Position numbers and translations under genes: made by a program
From: Rhynchopus euleeides
Lineage: Eukaryota > Euglenozoa > Diplonemea > Diplonemida > Diplonemidae
DNA length: 64,000 nucleotides
Direction: 5' to 3'
NCBI GenBank assembly: GCA_963210315.1
Contig: OY723245.1
Span: forward strand, 620,001 to 684,000
Shown: piece by piece, positions 38,439 to 48,400 of the stretch
Position numbering within the stretch: the stretch's first letter is position 1
Layout: the number at the start of each line of letters is the position of its first letter
The notes under the pieces: model-generated
What the model saw: the letters and a program-made list of their open reading frames with translations, nothing else
The model's database searches: none
What the model was told of the DNA's origin: nothing

Positions 38439-38699
38439 TAAGCCCGTACAAAACCACATTTTTCAACATACCGTCAGAACCGCCCTAATACCTGATCTGA
38501 CCCGAAAATCCGACCCATACCCCCCCGGAAACCGTCTGGAGCCCACTTGTGACACCTGATACGCACTTTTGTGATGATTTTTTGGGGTCCTAAAAAATGT
38601 ACCTCAGTTTCGTACCTTGCCTTTGTACCTGAACCACTCCCGACCGCAATATTTCGTTCTTTGCAAGGGAAGGGTGTCACTACGCTCACCCAGCACGCC

Positions 38700-39243
38700 G
38701 AGCAACACATGCCGCGTGCCCAGGGCCTCGCAGAGGTGTCAGATGCTGCTGCAGAGGGGTACCTTGCTCGAAAGAAGCCCGCCAAACGGGAGGTGTGCGG
38801 GGTCCCGGCAGAGAGCGTTGTGGCAGACCTGCGTAAGAAGAAAACGGCACACGACATCCGTGAGGCGACATTATTTCGGGCGCTCCGTCGGGCTGGGTAC
38901 ATAGGAGAGCGAGTGGGACGTGGTGACGACAGATATATGAGGTGGTGCATCAACTGCACGCACGTGCGGAAAGCGGCGTTCCTTGCTGGCCAAGAAAGAT
39001 GTCACCTGCACTCCTACTCCTCCCACTCGTCCTGCTCCTACCCCCACACCAACTGATGTGGGCAGTGAGAGTGATGGCAGCTCCAGAGCAGCAGATGATC
39101 TCGGAAGCGATGAGCGGGTCAGCCGGGCAGACTACCCCAGTCTGTACCGGAAGTACGAAGCGTTGCGGGCCCGCCATCACCGCCTCCAGGAGAGGACCCG
39201 AGGGTTAAGAGTAGGGTTGTACAGCGCCAGGGGAGAGTATTGA
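38700..39243 (+). pseudogene. Coding-like ORF inside the poly-G foldback element, frame-broken
   Basis: One frame reads RAQGLAEVSDAAAEGYLARK, VPAESVVADLRKKK, TLFRALRRAGYIGERVGRG and RYMRWCINCTHVRKAAFLA; near 38985 it shifts to LAKKDVTCTPTPPTRP, an acidic Ser/Asp stretch and YRKYEALRARHHRLQERTRG, ending at 39243. The middle resembles a helix-turn-helix of transposases in general, but no family is clear. Confidence 0.45.
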
Positions 39244-39483
39244 GTATTCCCCTGGCGTTGAGACATCCCTGGCGATCTTGCGGTCGCACTGTGGGGGCTG
39301 AGTCGGCAGGCAGATGCCTATCCAATGACTTTGTTGAGTCCTCACATGGTACACTCTCGTGCTGTCGAGACTGCGTGGTGTGCATATCCTGCGGGGCGCA
39401 AATTACACAGCACAAACATCACCAATTCGGCTCTCAGGGCGTACAATATCCCAACCGTGCCTTCACAGGCTGAGATCGACGAA

Positions 39484-39770
39484 GCAAAGACATCTACGCG
39501 CTGCCCACTAATGCCGATGCAGCCTCGCAGGCGTACGAAGTACTCACAATGACCCATCCGCGATCGAAGTACTACACCCAGGAGGTGGCTGAACTCATTC
39601 CGCTGGCGCAACAACACAACATTCCCACGAATCAGGTCAAGAAAGACCTTGCCGAGGCACTGGGGAAGGCAACATGCGTGCCACCTGAGCCGGAACCACC
39701 GCAGAAAAGGCAAAGAACGAAATATTGCGGTCGGGAGTGGTTCAGGTACAAAGGCAAGGTACGAAACTGA
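39484..39770 (+). pseudogene. Second coding-like segment in the poly-G foldback element
   Basis: Open frame reading DIYALPTNADAASQAYEVL, THPRSKYYTQEVAELIP and QHNIPTNQVKKDLAEALGKA, then running into the right arm of the inverted repeat and ending at 39770. Balanced composition suggests real protein. No family recognised. Confidence 0.4.
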
Positions 39771-39980
39771 GGTACATTTTTTAGGACCCCAAAAAATCAT
39801 CACAAAAGTGCGTATCAGGTGTCACAAGTGGGCTCCAGACGGTTTCCGGGGGGGTATGGGTCGGATTTTCGGGTCAGATCAGGTATTAGGGCGGTTCTGA
39901 TGGTATGTTGAAATTTTTGGTATTTGTACGTTTTTAGGGGGGCTTATGACCCCCCCTAGGGGGGGGGGGTTTGAATGGCT

Positions 39981-40230
39981 CACGGTGGACTCCTACACGT
40001 CAGGGTGCACCTTTTTGGGATATCGGAATAGCGGGGGTCTGGCGAGGTCCGACCCCCGCGAGTGGGAGTCTAGACCCCCGCGAGCGGGGGTATGGACCCC
40101 CGCTCGCGGGGGTCGTCTGGGAACCAAAAATAGCAGGGCAGACTCCCGCTAGCGGGGGTCTGGACCCCCGCGAGTGGGGGTCCAGACCCCCGCCCCAGAC
40201 CCCCGCTCCAGGGGGTGGGAGTCCACCGTG
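39981..40230. mobile_element. CACGGTGGACTCC mini-element (250 bp)
   Basis: Ends CACGGTGGACTCC and GGAGTCCACCGTG flanked by CT (39979-39980, 40231-40232). The body is a near-continuous array of GACCCCCGCGAGNGGGGGTC palindromes. No coding capacity. The termini match element C and the element at 58363 more closely than A, B or the foldback copies. Confidence 0.88.
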
Positions 40231-40232
40231 CT

Positions 40233-40865
40233 GACATCACCCTTCTGACCCTTGTCGCCGCTTTGCTTTATCCGGGGGAGAGGGGCTTACTTAATTTATG
40301 TTAGCAACGCCTTCTTTTTTTGGCCTGAGTGTTCGCTCGTTGGAGGGTGGTGATGCCCTACATGAGGGGGGGGGGGTGGGTGGGAGGGTGAGACCGGTCC
40401 TCGGGAAGCGGACTCTCCCACACCCCTCCAAAAAAATCCCCCCCCACTCTTGGTTAGTTGGGTGCTGGTATGGTTGCCGTCCCTCACCCCCCCCCCCCCC
40501 CAACCCCACCTCCATCCCTCGCCTCCTCACTGTACCCACCGCCACACACACACGTGAAGCATATTTATGGCCGTGGACAACGCACTGGGCACCCCTGCTC
40601 TTGAAGCGAAATCCACGCACACTACATCACAGACGCATCCCAAATGAATCGGACTCCGGCAAGAGGGGTCAAGGCAACGACACCTGACGCCCTTGCTGCC
40701 CAGACAGGGAACACGACTCAGTGGCCCGCTGGGTGCCGATCCACAGGGCACTCAACCCACGACCCGACACACCGCTTACTGCGTGAAGAGCCCGTTCCGC
40801 AGGATGGGCATCACCTGTGTTGCGGGGAGGTATGGTGGCAAGTTGGTGTGGGAGGTGGACACGCT
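40233..40865. other. Spacer with G/C runs and one short-repeat copy
   Basis: GGGGGGGGGGTGGGTGGGAG near 40368 and a C14 run near 40488. Contains the fourth short-repeat copy (40548-40615). No gene. Confidence 0.5.
40548..40615 (+). repeat. Candidate tRNA-derived short repeat, copy 4
   Basis: CACACACGTGAAGC, GGCCGTGGACAACGCACTGG, CACCCCTGCTCTTGAAGCG. Same motif order as the copies at 32090, 32352 and 34130, more diverged. Confidence 0.4.
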
Positions 40866-40869
40866 GTTG

Positions 40870-41298
40870 GGGTGTGGGGGGTCAGGTGGCGGTGCAGCCG
40901 TGGCATTCATTTGCCTGCATATAATATGCTCGCTGCACAGAAGGAGGACCCAACAGACAACGTGTGTCTGAGAGTGGCTCTGATGAGACGGCTAAAGAGT
41001 GCCTGAACATAACATCTGTCTCTGACGAGGAGGATCCTGAATGTGTGTCAGGAGGCATTTGAAAAGACAGCAGGCGCATTTCAACAAGCTGTCTCAGAAA
41101 TACGCTCGGCGGGAAGCGCAAGGTTGCCCACTTCCACCACGAGCAACGGCAGCTCTCAGACAACGACAAAGAGGTGCCGATCGAGCTATATAGGAATTCT
41201 CCCATATCACGAAGCTACGAGCGCTAAAGGTACAAATAAACCGCTTCGGGGGTGTGGCATCCAAAACACTAGAAGGAGACGAGGTAGTGCGAGGCTGA
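40870..41298 (+). pseudogene. Degenerate coding-like region convergent with V-ATPase E
   Basis: Fragments in different plus-strand frames read as protein: SESGSDETAKECLNITSVSD, then HFNKLSQKYARRE, VAHFHHEQRQLSDNDKEVPI, and INRFGGVASKTLEGDEVVRG before a stop at 41296. Stops and frame changes separate them, so it is either a pseudogene or a set of exons I cannot join. Family unknown. Confidence 0.35.
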
Positions 41299-41324
41299 GG
41301 CGTGTGATCCCCGGCTCCCTCTAG

Positions 41325-42075
41325 TCAGAAGGTGCCGACAAGAGGAACCACAAGCTGGTTCCATCCGTGGAGAACAAAAAGAACAACCCCACAGAGAGGG
41401 GGCGACGAGCGTGAGGTAGACAAAGGCAGGGTTTGACCTCTTCACTGGGTATGCAGGGAGTGTCCTCCCGGGGAAGGGGTGGGGCCATACCTCCTCCATG
41501 CAGTTCTCCAGGCGGTGCTGCAGGGTGTTGTTGCACACGATGCGCCCGCCGTGCGCAATGATCATCACACCGCCGATCACGGTGTCAGCCAGGGGGGTGG
41601 AGTCCACCGTCAGCGTCACAGCGCTGTTGACCTTCAGGTTGTCCTTCGCGATCGACATGTCCGCACTGCGCACGCGCACCACTGCGTTGGTCTGCTGGCC
41701 CTCAGCCGCGAGGGAGTCTGCCGCCTGGCGGATCAGGTCCTTGAAGACTGCCGAGTATTTGCTCTTGTCGTTGGCAAGCGCCTTCAGCTTGTTGCACGAC
41801 GAGATGCGCAGCTCATCCACTGCCTCAGTGCGGGCAGCCAGGATGCGGTCACGCTGCGCCTTCAGCTTGTTCGCCTGCTGCACACGCTGCTCCACCTTGT
41901 GGCCCTCCAGCTCCTTCTGGCACTGGCGGTCGATGTCCTCCTTCATACGCTTCGACGACTCGTTGCGCCACGCGTACGCCTCGTTCTCCGCCTTCGTCTT
42001 GATCTCCTCCGCCTTCTCCTTCGCCTCGCTCAGGATGAACTGCTTCATCTGCGAGATCTGCTTGTCGGTGTCCAT
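41325..42075 (-). CDS. V-type ATPase subunit E, two exons
   Basis: The stator subunit E links the V1 sector to the peripheral stalk of the proton-pumping vacuolar ATPase. The start is the ATG at 42075. The long N-terminal helix (QISQMKQFILSEAKEKAEEI, then KAENEAYAW) and the C-terminal globular domain (VRVRSADMSI, DTVIGGVMIIAHGGRIVCNN, TLQHRLENCMEE) match subunit E throughout. At 41491 the frame meets GTATGG; splicing 41490-41355 (136 bases, acceptor GGAACCAG) gives a short final exon LVVPLVGTF and stop at 41325, which suits the hydrophobic C-terminus of the family. Unspliced, the tail is out of character and runs to 41269. Spliced length about 204 aa, slightly short for the family. The last exon is the least certain part. 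Confidence 0.9.
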
Positions 42076-42711
42076 TTTATTAGTGTTATGGGGTGTTGCC
42101 TCGGGACGGGCTGTAGCTGGCGTCTGGGCCTGTCACGGAGGGGGGTGGCACAGCAAGGCTTGGTGGCAGCAGGGCAGAACACAGAACGCATCGATGCAAG
42201 TGGGTCATGCCAGTGGAATCACCACTGGCCGCCGAACAGACAATCAGGGGGCGGGAGAGGCAATATGTCCTGCACAACGAAGACTACGACCGGAGTTGAG
42301 GCCACATCCTGCACCCATATAAACAGAGCTGACCAGACATGACTCTGGGACTGGCGGGACTATTCTGTCAGCGCAGCCGAGACAAACACTTCAGTCGACG
42401 AGCATGAACTCGGTGAGCAGTAAACGCCACACCCAACACACACCCACAGAATAACGAACCCCGGCCATCATATTTTATCATATTTTCAGACGATATACCA
42501 GATTCACCGCACGAAGAGGAATGAGTGTGCATTATTGAGCAGCCCGCCTGCTGAGATTTCGGATTGGGGGGATGGGGGACGGGTGAAGCAGGGATTTTGT
42601 CTCTGGAGGCACTCCCCACCACCACCACCACCACCCCTCCCCACATTTTTGCGGGCGGCTTACTAAAGCCCCTCCCCGCCCCCCTTCCTATGCCCCCCCC
42701 CCCCGCTTGCG
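42076..42711. other. Spacer upstream of V-ATPase E
   Basis: No gene supported. CACCACCACCACCACCACC near 42618-42636 and a C12 run near 42693. Confidence 0.5.
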
Positions 42712-42713
42712 TT

Positions 42714-43709
42714 CACGGTGGGATCTTGTAAATTTTACATGTATAACTACAAGTATATACATGTATTATACATGTATAATACTTGCATGTCAACTATTAT
42801 ACATGTATAATACATGTATATGCCTGAAATATACATGTAAAATACATGTACCGTATACGTAAATATTTTGGAACGTAAATATTATGGAACGTAAATATTA
42901 TGGAACGTAAATATTTTGGAACGCTGGTGGGTTGGCGTTCCAGATTTTTTTCGTTCCATAATATTTACAGGGCTTTCTGCGACTCGGGGACTTGGACCAG
43001 GTGATCGGACGGCGTACAGAGTCCCTGACGGGACCTACTCGTGCACTTTTCGCGCGATTCCTGACGCAAGCCGTCCTCACCACCGAGTCCCGAACTGGCC
43101 CTGTAAATATTTTGGAACGTAAATATTATGGAACGGACCGGCCAAAAATGGGCCCGTTCCATAATATTTACGTTCCATAATATTTACGTATACGGTATAT
43201 CAAGTAAAAATACAAGTATAATACTTGCATGTCAACTATTATACTTGTATTTTTACTTGATATACATGTATAATACTTGTCATGCAAGTATTATACATGT
43301 AAAATACTTGCATGACAAGTAAAATACTTGCATGCAAGTAAAATACATGTATTTTACTTGCATGCAAGTATTTTACTTGTCATGCAAGTATTATACATGT
43401 ATTTTACTTGTCATGCAAGTATTTTACATGTATAATACTTGCATGACAAGTATTATACATGTAAAATACATGTAAATGCCTGAAATATACATGTAAAATA
43501 CATGTATATCAAGTAAAAATACATGTATAATAGTTGACATGCAAGTATTATACATGTATTTTTACTTGATATACATGTATTTTACATGTATATTTCAGGC
43601 ATATACATGTATTATACATGCATAATAGTTGACATGCAAGTATTATACATGTAAAATACATGTATTATACTTGTAGTTATACATGTAAAATTTACAAGAT
43701 CCCACCGTG
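42714..43709. mobile_element. CACGGTGGGATCTTG foldback element, copy 3, with nested MITE
   Basis: Same ends and palindromic body as the copies at 13483 and 37759, flanked by TT (42712-42713, 43710-43711). Without the nested MITE it is about 650 bases. Confidence 0.92.
42851..43195. mobile_element. CCGTATACG MITE nested in foldback copy 3
   Basis: 345 bases, ends CCGTATACGTAAATATT and AATATTTACGTATACGG flanked by TA (42849-42850, 43196-43197). Subterminal repeats GTTCCATAATATTTACG occur several times on both sides. Related in terminus and target to 14556-15357. Confidence 0.82.
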
Positions 43710-43711
43710 TT

Positions 43712-45420
43712 TTTGTCTGTCCGGCCCGACACACCGCCACACACACCCGCCTTTGGGATTTTGCGGTGTGGCCCACACAGGGGTCAGATCACCCACCATC
43801 ACTGAAGCCGCCCCACTGAAATGCGGAGGAAACGCCACCCCTTCATCCTCTGAAATAGTTGTCGGGAGATGGCATAGGAGATGGCATATGAATATAATAA
43901 CGAACGGTGATGTCTCAGGCGTGGGGGGGTGGGGGTGGGGTGGGGGGCAGAGGATGTTCCAAACCGGCATCTCCCGAGAGAATATAGAAATAAAAATCGC
44001 TCTGCTCCATGCGGCAGAGGACAGCCTCCTCTTCCACCTCCACCTCCACGGCCTTTTGTTTTGGTGTCGATGCACAGGCAATTGACGTCCATCAAGTGGC
44101 CCGAAGGTGTTGTAACCACAGAGCCTAGACGGATATAGCTATTTCTGGATACAAAAAAATGTTGGCACTCTCACACACACACACACCACCCCACACTCAC
44201 CACCCCGTGAACAACACAAGGGTTCATCTATCGTAGCATTTTCCCCACACACGCACTCTCTCTCTCTCTCTTTTCGTCTGAAAAATGCACCAACATTCGG
44301 ACCATGTAATGGGGGACGGGGTCGGATAGGCAGCTGAACCGCCAACAGTCTACAATACTTAATGTTCTCTAGATTGGGTGGGGGTGATGGGACGGGGGAA
44401 TGAGGGTGGGGTGGGGGATGGGCCATTTTTTTTTGCGGAGAAGGGCACACGGCAGCAATCCATGGTGATACTCATTAATCAGCACGCCGCCCCCCCACCC
44501 CCCCACCCCGGGCGGTGACGGGGGGAATGGCCTTTATCATGTGCATCCCCACCGACGGCCGCCGCCACCCTTGCATTATCTTTGCGGCAAAGGGATTGTT
44601 TCGGTTCTTGACAATGCGTTGCAGCGTGACCAGTGTGGCCACGATATCTACATCACGCTAGAGTGAGGAAACTTCTTTCATGTATGCCTCTGTTCCAGTC
44701 TTATTGTGGACGAGGGTCTGGAGACCTCCTTCATATGCAAGTGCGACCAGGCCCCCGCCTAGATGCCGCCGGTGCACGCATGTCGTGGCAATGGAAGTTC
44801 CCAGGTCCGCCACCCCGACCCCAGCGAGCTGGCAGAATTTTCAAGCATCTACCTGCAGGGCCTTACCATGTTCAGGGGTGGGGAAATATCACGTCAACCA
44901 GCATGTGCCCGATGTCACCGTTTGGTTTCAGTCGGTGGAGCTCACATTTTGTTTTCTGCTTATTTTTTCTGACGCAATGTTGCCCGTTTTAGGTGGGTAG
45001 GGTGAGGGGTGGTGGACATCCAACATCCCAGAGAGGCTGTAAAGGAAGAACGCCTCTGTGATTTGCCTTTCTGCTCCATTTGTCTCGAACACCCTTGTGC
45101 CTCTTGGGGGGATGGGTGGTGCGTGCTGGGCAGGCCAGCCTGAAATAGAAGAAACCCCGCGAACGAAGCGCGAGGGGGAGGGTGGATGGGGAGAATACGG
45201 CCCGACATAAAAAATATAGGCCACAGACAGACGGAACGGATAACCACACAGCACACCCCCCGCGGTGGGAGGAGAAGAAGATCAGCGGCGGAGGTGTGCT
45301 GCGGGGAGGGCTGCGGGTGACACCACGTGAAACAGAGACCCATCCCCCGTGCGCGATGCACGGTGCGCAGCGGGGTTGCGCATCAACAGCGGGCAGTCTG
45401 ACACCATGGGATCAGGGCTG
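43712..45420. other. Spacer between foldback copy 3 and the LRRC9 gene
   Basis: No intact gene. A plus-strand stretch 44560-44975 reads partly like a Cys-rich protein (CGHDIYITLE, LETSFICKCDQAP, PACARCHRLVSVGG) but has in-frame stops. It has G/C-rich repeats near 43925 and 44490, and a CT microsatellite at 44257-44272. Confidence 0.45.
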
Positions 45421-48400
45421 TCATTTTCTGTGAGGGTGGTAGGGTGTCGAGGGGTCTCGGAATCCTTTAAAGTGCACGAGGTGCTCCCACAGCCATATCC
45501 CCCTGCTCAGCCCTTCAGAATAAGCTTGATGCCTGGCGCAGACAAGGGATAATGAAAACATACCCAGCCATCGTAGGGCGCTGCCGGCCCAGCTTCGCCT
45601 GACGCACCTGCTGTGGGCGTGTTGCTGTCGCCGAGGGCCACACGCCTGCCTGGAAGTCGCCTGTGCAGGTGTTGGTGGGTGGTGGTGGTCGAAATGCAGG
45701 TGATCCATACCAACACGCGCCGTGCCATCTGCACTGTTCGTCCTCAGAATGTTAGACCGTGCCGATGCCGCCTGCAAGGGTGTGTGGTGTGTGGGAGGTG
45801 GCACATCCGAATGCTGAACAGACACCCTCCGTACAAAGGGGTGGGCAAAGAAAGGGCTTGGCAGTTTGCTTGGTTGAATATGTTTCGCGGAGTGTAGCCC
45901 CGCCGCCAGTTTTGCCTGCCATCCTTTTGGTTTTGCAACAGCCCCGTCGCCCGACATACCTGCTGCATCTGGGCACTCTGGCGGGTTCTCTGGTTGAACG
46001 ACGAACCCTGCACCTTGCTTGTCTCGGTTTGGCAGTGGTAGAGAGGTGCCGGAGATGCAGAGTCATGATACTCAAACGAAACGAGCTTCACCGCACCCTT
46101 GTTCCCAATCGCCTGCTGCGAGGACATCACGGCAGGGCGGTCGGTGTAGACATTCGGCGGATGCTGGTAAGCTGAGTACTCCTGGCTGAAGAACAGGTCT
46201 GCCTTCTCCTTCTCCTCGGGCAGCACCTCACGCCCATCGATCACCACACAGTTGGGCAGGCGGTGAATCAGCGTGGGGCGATACAGCGTCTTCCGCGCAA
46301 CCGCATTGCCCGTGAGATACGCCTCCGACAGCCTATCCAACCCGTCCAGCTTTTCCAGCTCGCTGACATCGCTGATGCGGTTCGACGTGAGGAAAAGCCT
46401 GTTGAGGTTCGGCAGGTGCCGGAGGTGGTCCAGCTGCTTCACCATGTTGTCCTCCACACGCAGGTCACGGAGGCAGTGGCACCCCGCGAAGGACCGCTCG
46501 TCAAACCCACGCACCTTGTTCCTGTCGAGGATGAGCTCACAGAGCTGCCCGAGACCCTCAAGCCCATCCACCTTCGTGATGTCATTCCCACGCAGGTTGA
46601 GGAAACGGAGGTTGGGCAGCTTCAGGGCAAGGGCTGAAATCGACGAAATCGCGTTTGCCTCGATGGAGAGAGACTCGAGCGAGCGCATCTGCTCGAGGCA
46701 TTTCCCCAGGGGGGTGTGCCCCTTGGCCGGGTCGCACGAGAGCCTGTTGTTGTTGAGGTTCAGCGACAGCAGCGTGGTGCAGCAGGAAAGCCCAGACACA
46801 TCGGACAGCAGGTTGTGATCGCACTTCAGATGCAGCAGGCTCGGGAAGTGCTCCAGCAAGCTGATCTCCCTGATGCTGCACGCAGACAGGTTGAGCTCCG
46901 TGATGGCGTGCCAGTCGTTCATCTTCCCCACCTTCTCCGTCAGAAGCTCGGGGCTCATTTTCCCGGCAAACGCCTCCTTCGCACGGATGTTCTCCGCTGC
47001 ATCAATGCTGATCCCATCCAACACCTTCAGCTTCTTCAGGTTGAAAACAGTAAACAGCCTGTAGTTATCCTCCTGGCACAGCGGGTTCCCGCTGAGGTCC
47101 AGGATGATGAGCTTCGGGATATCCCTTAGGAAGTGGATCTCGTGGAGGTTGTCGATCTTGTTGTTCCCGATGTACAGCTCCATCAGGTTTGGGATCTTCT
47201 GGATGCCGTTCAGGGTGTAGATGTCGTTGTCCTCCAGGCTCACCTGGCAGAGGAAGGGGAGGCTCTCGAGCCCCTCGATCTTGTTGATCTTGTTCTTCCC
47301 CAGCTCCAGCTTGCGCAGGTTGGTGAGGAGGCTCAGGTTCTCGATCTTGATGATGCGGTTCTCATCCAAGTAGAGTTCCTCCAGCTTGGGGCAGTTCTCA
47401 ATCCCCTCGATGCGGTTGATCTCATTGTCGCTGAGGTTGAGCCGCCGCACGTCGCGGCACTTCTCCAGGTTTTCGATCCGCCTAATGCGCATCTTTGGGC
47501 AGTTCACCTCCACAGCCTTGCAGAGGATCAGCTCTTCCCTGCGGGACAGCGGGCTCTTCTCCCGGTCCTCATCAGAGCCGCTCACGCCCCCTTCCCGCCT
47601 GTCCTCGTCCTGTGACAGTTCCTTCTCCCGGTCTTCCGTGTCGCTTTCGCTGTCAGAGGTCTGCTTGCGCCCCTGCGACTGCGCCTCTTTCCAGTGCATC
47701 GCACCGCCGCCGTCGCCGCACCCCAGGTTTGGCTGAAGGCTCAGCGCCCAGCCCAGGGTCTGTGCGCGGTGGTGGGTGAGGCATAATAGAGTGATATGAT
47801 GTGCATGCGGTGAAGGAAAGCTGTGGCAGGCAGCAAGTGAGTACAATCAGGACACAAAGCCACAAACAGGCCTGGGGAGGTAGGAGGTGGGCCATACCGG
47901 CTGCGTGTGGGTGTGGTTGGCAACGAGGAGCGGAGACATCGAGGACAGCTTGTCCTGCGCCATGCGCACCTGTGATTGAAATAGGGGAGATGGATCGATG
48001 TGGCAGCTGCAGCGGAATAACCACACACACGCCCGGCATGACATACATCCTGCTGCGTGACAGGGTTGCCGTCCAACACCTTCAACCCGGGAACCCTGCG
48101 GATCACGATGTATTTGTAGGACTTCACGTCGCAGATGACGTTGTTCTGCAGCGAGAGGTCCACAATCGTAGGCACGCTCTTCTTGATGACGTTGACATCC
48201 TCCAGGCGGTAGATCAGGTTGTTGTTGAGCTCCAGGCGGGTCAGAGACGGCAGGTTCTTCAGCCCCTCCACACGCTTGATCAGGTTGAACGAGAGGTCCA
48301 GATGCTCCAGGTGCGGCAGGTCGTGCAGGCCCTCGATCCGCTGGATCTCGTTGAACGACAGCACCAGCTGCCGGATGTTGACGCACTGCGGCACCACCTC

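Larger units (their letters stand above)
37745..39958 (+). mobile_element. Poly-G-inserted foldback element (TAGGGGGGGTCATAAGCCC ends) holding a nested element
   Basis: The left end TAGGGGGGGTCATA (37745-37758) is interrupted by the CACGGTG foldback 37759-38438 (TA duplicated) and resumes AGCCCGTAC. The right end is GGGCTTATGACCCCCCCTA (to 39958). The arms (about 38460-38670 and 39705-39915) are long, near-perfect inverted repeats with GGGGTCCTAAAAAATGTACC and CGCAATATTTCGTTCTTTGC. G runs flank both sides (37731-37744 and 39959-39969). The interior has plus-strand coding-like segments. Confidence 0.82.

Noticed and set aside
44560-44975. Cys-rich host gene on the plus strand
   Set aside because: In-frame stops interrupt it, no start or splice sites can be placed, and the complement has an equally plausible short frame.
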